Source: Flavobacterium difficile (lineage in GTDB: Bacteria > Bacteroidota > Bacteroidia > Flavobacteriales > Flavobacteriaceae). From it: DNA of 64,000 nt. This document shows, piece after piece, positions 59,723-64,000 of this stretch. The stretch lies in assembly GCF_011392115.1 (NCBI RefSeq), contig NZ_JAAJBT010000002.1, positions 248,001-312,000 on the forward strand. The letters are read 5' to 3'. How positions within the stretch are numbered: position 1 is the first letter of the stretch; each line of letters begins with the position of its first letter. The notes beneath the pieces were generated by a model. That model saw only the letters and a list, made by a program, of their open reading frames with translations, was not told where the DNA came from and did no database searches. Made by a program: the position numbers and the translations under genes.

Positions 59723-60061
59723 TTAGAGATTTGAAATTCGATCTTCATTTTGTTTTTTTTCTTGATTCATAAATTCTTGAATCTTTTTTTCTTCCCAATC
59801 TTTTCCGAAAAAAGGAACAATTTTAAATACACCAATGGCATGAAAAACAACCCCAATTCCCCAACCTAACATGGGCCAATAAAACCATAAATGATTAGGT
59901 GAATATTTTAAATTTATAAATGCCAAAAATGAAATTACTAAAACAAAAGAAATTAAATTGGCATACCAACCTTTAATTTCAGCAACTCTTTTTTTAGCTG
60001 CTTGATATCTTTCGTATTCTTGATTATTATTATTATTATTATTATTATTATTTTCCATCAT
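59723..60061 (-). CDS. 2TM domain-containing protein with poly-Asn N-terminus
   Basis: 112 residues from the ATG at 60061, which overlaps the kinase stop codon (TAATG); a second ATG follows immediately at 60058. After Met-Glu there are ten consecutive Asn residues encoded by ten AAT triplets (60023-60052), then the normal 2TM core (KKRVAEIKGWYANLISFVLV, MLGWGIGVVFHAIGVF) and tail DWEEKKIQEFMNQE. The Asn tract is a trinucleotide microsatellite and could vary in length without a frameshift. The overlap implies translational coupling to the kinase. Confidence 0.85.
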   Translation of the reverse strand: MMENNNNNNNNNNQEYERYQAAKKRVAEIKGWYANLISFVLVISFLAFINLKYSPNHLWFYWPMLGWGIGVVFHAIGVFKIVPFFGKDWEEKKIQEFMNQEKKQNEDRISNL

Positions 60062-61401
60062 TAGTTCCAATTTTTATTATCCTGTTTTTCTTTATTCAAA
60101 ATTTCTCTAATTTTCTTTTCTTCCCAAGCTTTTCCGTATCCGAATGTTTCAATGGCATGCATGGTTAATCCGAATCCCCAACCTAACATAGGAAACCAAA
60201 ACCATTGAAAGTTTGAGGTGTTCATATTGATAAGAATTAAAATAGGAATCACTGTACAGTAAGAAATTAAATTTCCATAAAATCCTTTTAATTTTTCTAC
60301 ACGTTCTTTTGCTCTTATATAAGACATGTTTTCTGAAGCTATAACTTTTGTTTCCATAGATATTATTTGTTTGGTAAGAATTGGTAATTTCACTTTAAAA
60401 ATGGTTTCCGATTCTTGTATGATTACTTTTCTTTTAGTTAAAATGGCATATCGACTCACAATATTTTGCAATCCAACGCCTTTTCTGTCTTGCAAAACTT
60501 CTTTAATTTGTTTATTATTTTCAATGATAAGTTCGTTTTTATCAATGTATATTTTAATATGTAGTGGTTTTTTTTCACTTACTATATTATGCTTAATACA
60601 ATTTTCTAACAATAACTGTAACGAAAGCGGAACCACTTTTGCTTCGTCATTTTCAAATTCAGGTAATTCGAAAGTGATACTGTTTTCAAAACGCATTTTC
60701 AAAAGATTCATGTACGTTTTGGCAAACTTTAATTCTTCTTCAACAGAAACCAGTTCTTTATCTTTTTGCTCTAATACATAACGGTATACTTTTGACAATG
60801 AAGTGGTGAACTTTTGTGCTGCATCTGGATTTTCCTCTATTAACGAACTCAATACATTTAAACTATTAAATAAGAAATGCGGATCAATTTGATTTTTTAA
60901 ACTTTCAAACTGAGCAGAAGCAGAACCTGCGATGATTTTTTGTTCTTTTAATTTGTTTTCTTGATACCATTTGTATAGATATATAAAATGAACAATTAGT
61001 AAAATAATGAACGTAAAAATCGACGAAACAATATAATTTGATGGCGTCTCTTTAGCTAAAAATTCAGATAATGTTTTTCCTTCTATTAGTACATTTTCAA
61101 AAACACGCAATAAAAATATTACCAGTGTTGAAAGAAAAAATGAAGAAATAAATCCGATAAAAATTCTCTTTTTTGAAAAACGTTCTTCCTTAAAAAAACC
61201 GTCTAAAAATATAAATAAAGTGGTATTTGCTAGGTGTAATGAAACACTGTAAAGTAAAGTATATAAGAGAGTTAATTTCAATTTATGATCAAATGAAACG
61301 TCATCTCCGTTTAAAAAATTAATTAAAACGATTACACTAAAAACGCTAAATCCTATCACAATTGCTCTTGGAAATTCTCTTATATACTTATTCTTTATCA
61401 T
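60061..61401 (-). CDS. LytS/YehU-type sensor histidine kinase with a C-terminal 2TM domain
   Basis: A 446-residue protein. About five N-terminal membrane helices (15-150) lead into the His_kinase family domain with SASAQFESLKNQIDPHFLFNSLNVLSSLIEENP (phospho-acceptor His in DPHFLFNSLN near 175) and an ATPase part (VPLSLQLLLENCIKHN and GVGLQNI). The chain then continues from about residue 350 into an extra 2TM domain (YIRAKERVEKLKGFYGNLISY...KAWEEKKIREILNKE) homologous to the three separate proteins downstream. Such a fusion is rare to my knowledge. It should phosphorylate the LytTR regulator at 58127-58879. Confidence 0.9.
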   Translation of the reverse strand: MIKNKYIREFPRAIVIGFSVFSVIVLINFLNGDDVSFDHKLKLTLLYTLLYSVSLHLANTTLFIFLDGFFKEERFSKKRIFIGFISSFFLSTLVIFLLRVFENVLIEGKTLSEFLAKETPSNYIVSSIFTFIILLIVHFIYLYKWYQENKLKEQKIIAGSASAQFESLKNQIDPHFLFNSLNVLSSLIEENPDAAQKFTTSLSKVYRYVLEQKDKELVSVEEELKFAKTYMNLLKMRFENSITFELPEFENDEAKVVPLSLQLLLENCIKHNIVSEKKPLHIKIYIDKNELIIENNKQIKEVLQDRKGVGLQNIVSRYAILTKRKVIIQESETIFKVKLPILTKQIISMETKVIASENMSYIRAKERVEKLKGFYGNLISYCTVIPILILINMNTSNFQWFWFPMLGWGFGLTMHAIETFGYGKAWEEKKIREILNKEKQDNKNWN

Positions 61402-61417
61402 CTTTTCAAATTTTGTA

Positions 61418-62041
61418 TTAATTACATTTTGCTGCTGCTTCTTTCGCTCTTTCTAAACCCCATGTTGGGTGAAATGGTGTTTCTGGTTTAAAAGTAGCAA
61501 ATAATTCAATAGAAGCTTTTATTTTTTCACACATAGGCTTAGTATCTTCACCAAAATATTCGGCACCACCTTTTTCAAAACTTGCTTTATTAAAAACTAC
61601 TCTTGGATTTTGAGGTGCTATTTTTTCTGCTTTTCCATATAAAAATAACACATCTGGGTATAACTTTTGTCCATTTATCATAGGATCATACATAATCCAA
61701 CCCGTATGAATCATAGCTTGCATAACAATAACTTCTGCGTTTTCTGGTGCTAATGTATTAATTTCATCTTGTGCTTTTTGAGCTGCTTCTAATAACGTTT
61801 TGATTTTTACTTTGTCTTTTTCTTGAAATGATTGAAAAGTGTTAATTGCAGCAATGTAATATTTAGGTAACCAGTTTGTTTTTTCTACAGAGGCAATTCT
61901 TTCAAATTGAGCAATTGCTTCTGTGTTTTTTCCTTCGCCCCATAATTTTAAAGCGCTTCCCATTCCTTTTTCAAATTGTGTTTGTGCACTTGCTACAAAA
62001 CTTACCAATACTAATGCTAATGTTGTAATAAATTTTACCAT
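61418..62041 (-). CDS. Exported TPR-like protein
   Basis: A 207-residue protein with a signal peptide (VASAQ). The mature part is helical, with TPR-like repeats (GSALKLWGEGKNTEAIAQFERIAS, YYIAAINTFQSFQEKD, LLEAAQKAQDEINTLAPENAEVIVMQAMI), and two cysteines (CEKIKAS and the penultimate Cys). It lies 16 bp upstream of the kinase gene on the same strand, so it may be a periplasmic part of the sensor locus. Function is otherwise unknown. Confidence 0.75.
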   Translation of the reverse strand: MVKFITTLALVLVSFVASAQTQFEKGMGSALKLWGEGKNTEAIAQFERIASVEKTNWLPKYYIAAINTFQSFQEKDKVKIKTLLEAAQKAQDEINTLAPENAEVIVMQAMIHTGWIMYDPMINGQKLYPDVLFLYGKAEKIAPQNPRVVFNKASFEKGGAEYFGEDTKPMCEKIKASIELFATFKPETPFHPTWGLERAKEAAAKCN

Positions 62042-62394
62042 GATTTCTAAATTTTAATTGTTTAGTTAATTCTTAATTTTTTTTTGAAATTGACATTTAT
62101 GTTGAAAATGCCTTTTTACTAGTTCTTGTTTTTTGATGAAGCAAAGTTGCACCAGAATATTCAAATACGAAATTTAAAACTACCGAACTGTAATTTTTTA
62201 AGGATGAATTGTAATTGGAGCAGGAAGTAGGTAGATAGTGAGATAAGGTGATGGAGAAATTGGGAGATAAAGAAAAGGGGAAACGAAAGTGAAGATGCAA
62301 TTTTAAATTTTAAAATTGAAATGGTACTTTTTAGCAATCAATTCTTAAAAAAAACGCTCAAAATCGGTTGACTTTGAGCGTTTCTATTTACATT
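62042..62394. other. 353-bp intergenic region with purine-rich degenerate repeats
   Basis: No convincing gene. The middle part (62212-62285) is purine-rich, with repeated GGAGATAA/GTGAGATAAG/GGTGATGGAGAAATTGGGAG words on the plus strand. The 3' part (62352-62383) is a terminator. A 67-codon minus-strand ORF spans the repeats but looks random (Ser/His/Phe-rich, low complexity). Confidence 0.6.
62352..62383 (-). terminator. Terminator of the sigma/anti-sigma operon
   Basis: AAACGCTCAAA (62352-62362) pairs with TTTGAGCGTTT (62373-62383), with A tracts to the left (T run on the minus strand). Confidence 0.85.
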
Positions 62395-63006
62395 TTAAGC
62401 GGCTACACGTTGTAGAATGACCTTGCATGGTGAGGAAGAAGTAACTTTAACATCATGATCTACATATAAAGGGATGGATAAATAATCACCTGGAATAAGA
62501 TGATGTACTTGTTCTCCAATTGTTATGTCACAGGTTCCTTCAACTATTAAAAAGTGTTCCATTTCGTTGGTGTGTTCTTCTGGTGGTGCACCGTATCTTA
62601 ACCATACAATTAGTGTTTTTGCTTCTGGTGTGGCTGCAATAATTTTAGCATGAAGTGCATCGAAATCATCAGGAGCTTGCATATTGTCTCTTTTTAACCA
62701 AGTATCAAAATCTTCAATTTTACTATTTTTATTCAGCCTTGGAGGATTAGCAACTTCTTCACCATTTTGTAGTCTTTCTGTATAATTTATGGTAGTCATA
62801 ATCCATTCTTTGGTAGCTTCAGAAATTTCAGGAGCTATTTTTTCAGCATAAACATTTAATGCCTGTTCAATCGCTTCGATTTCTCTTTTAAGTTCAACAT
62901 GAATTGCAACTAATTCACTAATTTCAGTATTTTCTTCTTCAGAAGTTAAACCTAAAACGTATAATTCTAAGATTCCTGAATTTATGTAATTTTCTATTGT
63001 ATCCAT
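62395..63006 (-). CDS. Anti-sigma factor with C-terminal cupin domain (ChrR-like)
   Basis: A 203-residue protein. Residues about 1-75 resemble a zinc-free anti-sigma domain (SGILELYVLGLTSEEENTEISELVAIHVELKREIEAIE). Residues about 125-203 form a cupin: EEHTNEMEHFLIVEGTCDITIG, then PGDYLSIPLYVDHDVKV, with the His/Glu residues of a metal site. In ChrR the cupin senses singlet oxygen or peroxides. It starts 1 bp after the ECF sigma gene, the usual pairing. Stress sensing is inferred. Confidence 0.85.
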   Translation of the reverse strand: MDTIENYINSGILELYVLGLTSEEENTEISELVAIHVELKREIEAIEQALNVYAEKIAPEISEATKEWIMTTINYTERLQNGEEVANPPRLNKNSKIEDFDTWLKRDNMQAPDDFDALHAKIIAATPEAKTLIVWLRYGAPPEEHTNEMEHFLIVEGTCDITIGEQVHHLIPGDYLSIPLYVDHDVKVTSSSPCKVILQRVAA

Positions 63007-63007
63007 T

Positions 63008-63565
63008 TTATTTTTCTTCTGTCTTTTCTTTTAATTGGTCTCTTAAAACGAGTAAGGCTTTTCTCATTTTTGTTTTTACCGTTCCTAAAGGAATAGCTAG
63101 TTTTTCACTTATTTCTAGCTGTGTAAATCCCCTGTAATAAGCAAGATCAATTAATTGTAGATCTTCATTTTTTAATTTGTCAACGACTTCTTTTAATCCA
63201 ATCGTTTCAGAAGATAGATCTTCTGTAAAGATGCGATTAATTTCTTTTCCATTATTTGAAATATTTTGGTTTTGATTTTTATTTTTTTTGGATCTTAAAT
63301 GATCGATAGCCACATTACGTGCAATGTTAATCATCCAAGTATAAAGTCGTGCTTTATCACAATCATAATTTTCAAAATTATTCCAAATTTTAATGAAGGT
63401 GTTTTGAATTAAATCTTCTGTTTCTTCATAGTTTTTAATTATACCAAAAACTATACCAAATAAGGCCTTTGAATAATTATCATATAAGTAGGAAAATGCT
63501 TTTTGGTCTCGATTCTTAATTAAAACCACTAACTCGTCTTGATGGTATTGTGTTTTTACTTTCAA
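63008..63565 (-). CDS. ECF RNA polymerase sigma factor
   Basis: A 185-residue sigma-70 family ECF protein. Region 2 occupies about 15-90 (FSYLYDNYSKALFGIVFGIIKNYEETEDLIQNTFIKIWNNF, then YTWMINIARNVAIDHLRSKK). Region 4 is at about 130-180 (LAYYRGFTQLEISEKLAIPLGTVKTKMRKALLVL). It heads the operon with the cupin anti-sigma gene. A photo-oxidative stress role is possible given the ChrR-like partner. Confidence 0.95.
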   Translation of the reverse strand: MKVKTQYHQDELVVLIKNRDQKAFSYLYDNYSKALFGIVFGIIKNYEETEDLIQNTFIKIWNNFENYDCDKARLYTWMINIARNVAIDHLRSKKNKNQNQNISNNGKEINRIFTEDLSSETIGLKEVVDKLKNEDLQLIDLAYYRGFTQLEISEKLAIPLGTVKTKMRKALLVLRDQLKEKTEEK

Positions 63566-63723
63566 ATTAATTATTGTTAATAAAATGGATAGTTTTTAAT
63601 ACGATTGATTTAAGGATTATTTACTTGATGTAACATAATTGTATAAATGTAAGTATTTATTTTAACTTTTAAGAGTTCTTAATCTATTTATTTCATATTT
63701 GATAATATTTTAGTTAAATTATT

Positions 63724-64000
63724 TTAATCAATCCAAAAATGTCCAACAGAATAGGTTCTTGCTTGACCGCTAATTACGACTCTATTTTCCTTGTTTGTAC
63801 AATTTAATTTTCCAATCCTGTTAGATAATTGCATAGCTTTAAGTTCGTTTTTTTGTAAACGTGTAGCCCAAAAGGGAATTAAAGAACAATGTGCCGAACC
63901 GGTTACAGGATCTTCCAAAATTGTAGCTTGTGGTGTGAAAAATCTGGATACAAAATCGCAGGTATTTCCTTTTGCAGTAACAATAACTCCACCATGTCCT
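63724..64000 (-). CDS. PhzF-family isomerase, C-terminal part (runs off the right edge)
   Basis: The last 91 codons of a gene entering from the right. The recognisable PhzF C-terminal core reads GHGGVIVTAKGNTCDFVSRFF, EDPVTGSAHCSLIPFWA and VVISGQARTYSVGHFWID. PhzF-like epimerases/isomerases adopt a diaminopimelate-epimerase fold. The catalytic Glu lies in the missing N-terminal half. The internal ATG at 63918 is not the start. Confidence 0.88.
   Translation of the reverse strand, partial: GHGGVIVTAKGNTCDFVSRFFTPQATILEDPVTGSAHCSLIPFWATRLQKNELKAMQLSNRIGKLNCTNKENRVVISGQARTYSVGHFWID

Noticed and set aside
62097-62300. 67-codon ORF on the minus strand in the sigma/TPR spacer
   Set aside because: It spans degenerate purine-rich repeats, has low-complexity Ser/His/Phe composition, no recognisable domain and no promoter.

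Overview
The window is a stretch of chromosome from a Bacteroidota bacterium, most likely a Flavobacteriaceae (Flavobacterium-like). The DNA is AT-rich and genes use AT-rich codons. Promoters match the Bacteroidota form TTG-N19-TAnnTTTG (four perfect cases: upstream of the B12 receptor gene, a DUF2007-like gene, dapD and the tRNA-Lys/Lys/Leu operon). Typical lineage families are present: DUF4252, head-GIN/DUF2807, PspC/PadR, 2TM-domain proteins, a LytS/LytTR pair, SDD-type lipoproteins, and a zeaxanthin-type crt cluster with a MerR/B12 regulator. There are no rRNA genes, phage genes, integrases or CRISPR arrays.

Layout. 0-10.5 kb: truncated rmuC, an RluE-like pseudouridine synthase, then a vitamin B12 uptake locus. 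An ABC importer arm (BtuF-BtuC-BtuD-like) lies on the minus strand. A cobalamin riboswitch, a TonB receptor and a BtuG-like beta-propeller lipoprotein lie on the plus strand. Two DUF4252 proteins and an XRE/DUF2975 pair follow. 10.5-20 kb: DUF983, an AraC regulator, a GH92 alpha-mannosidase, and a PadR-PspC-DUF2807 envelope-stress-like operon. 20-31 kb: an SDR enzyme, grpE-dnaJ, an ABC-2 exporter, a sigma54-activator-like response regulator without a DNA-binding domain, a degenerate DEAD-box protein, a hydrolase, an 18-copy 14-bp tandem repeat and an ABC-F protein. 31-36 kb: crtI-crtB-crtZ with a CarH-type B12 photoreceptor regulator, and three tRNAs. 36-40 kb: aroK, housekeeping genes and dapD. 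40-51 kb: an envelope-polysaccharide/LPS cluster of eight glycosyltransferases, an InaA-type kinase, an aminotransferase and an ATP-grasp/HAD fusion. 51-64 kb: tsaC-cca-ctaA, redox proteins, a phospholipid-synthesis-like enzyme, a LytTR/LytS system with four 2TM domains, an ECF sigma factor with a cupin anti-sigma factor, and a truncated PhzF.

The most unusual signal is a set of short cassettes inserted between otherwise adjacent genes. Three carry a GxxExxY (PD-(D/E)XK-like) gene: one intact copy inside the btu operon (2430-2981) and two frameshifted copies on either side of cca (52173-52637 and 54080-54542). Each is bounded by near-perfect inverted repeats of about 17-21 bp. The sequence differs between cassettes, but each terminus is built the same way, as a tandem pair of an 8-bp word after a C. 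A 119-bp empty relative (817-935) and single ends (near 9667 and perhaps 14861) are also present, along with other families of tandem-word intergenic repeats. This looks like a family of small mobile or domesticated elements associated with GxxExxY proteins.

The B12 theme also recurs: riboswitch-controlled B12 import at 5 kb, and at 35 kb a regulator that keeps every CarH cobalamin-contact residue next to the carotenoid genes, so B12 supply may feed a light sensor for pigment synthesis.
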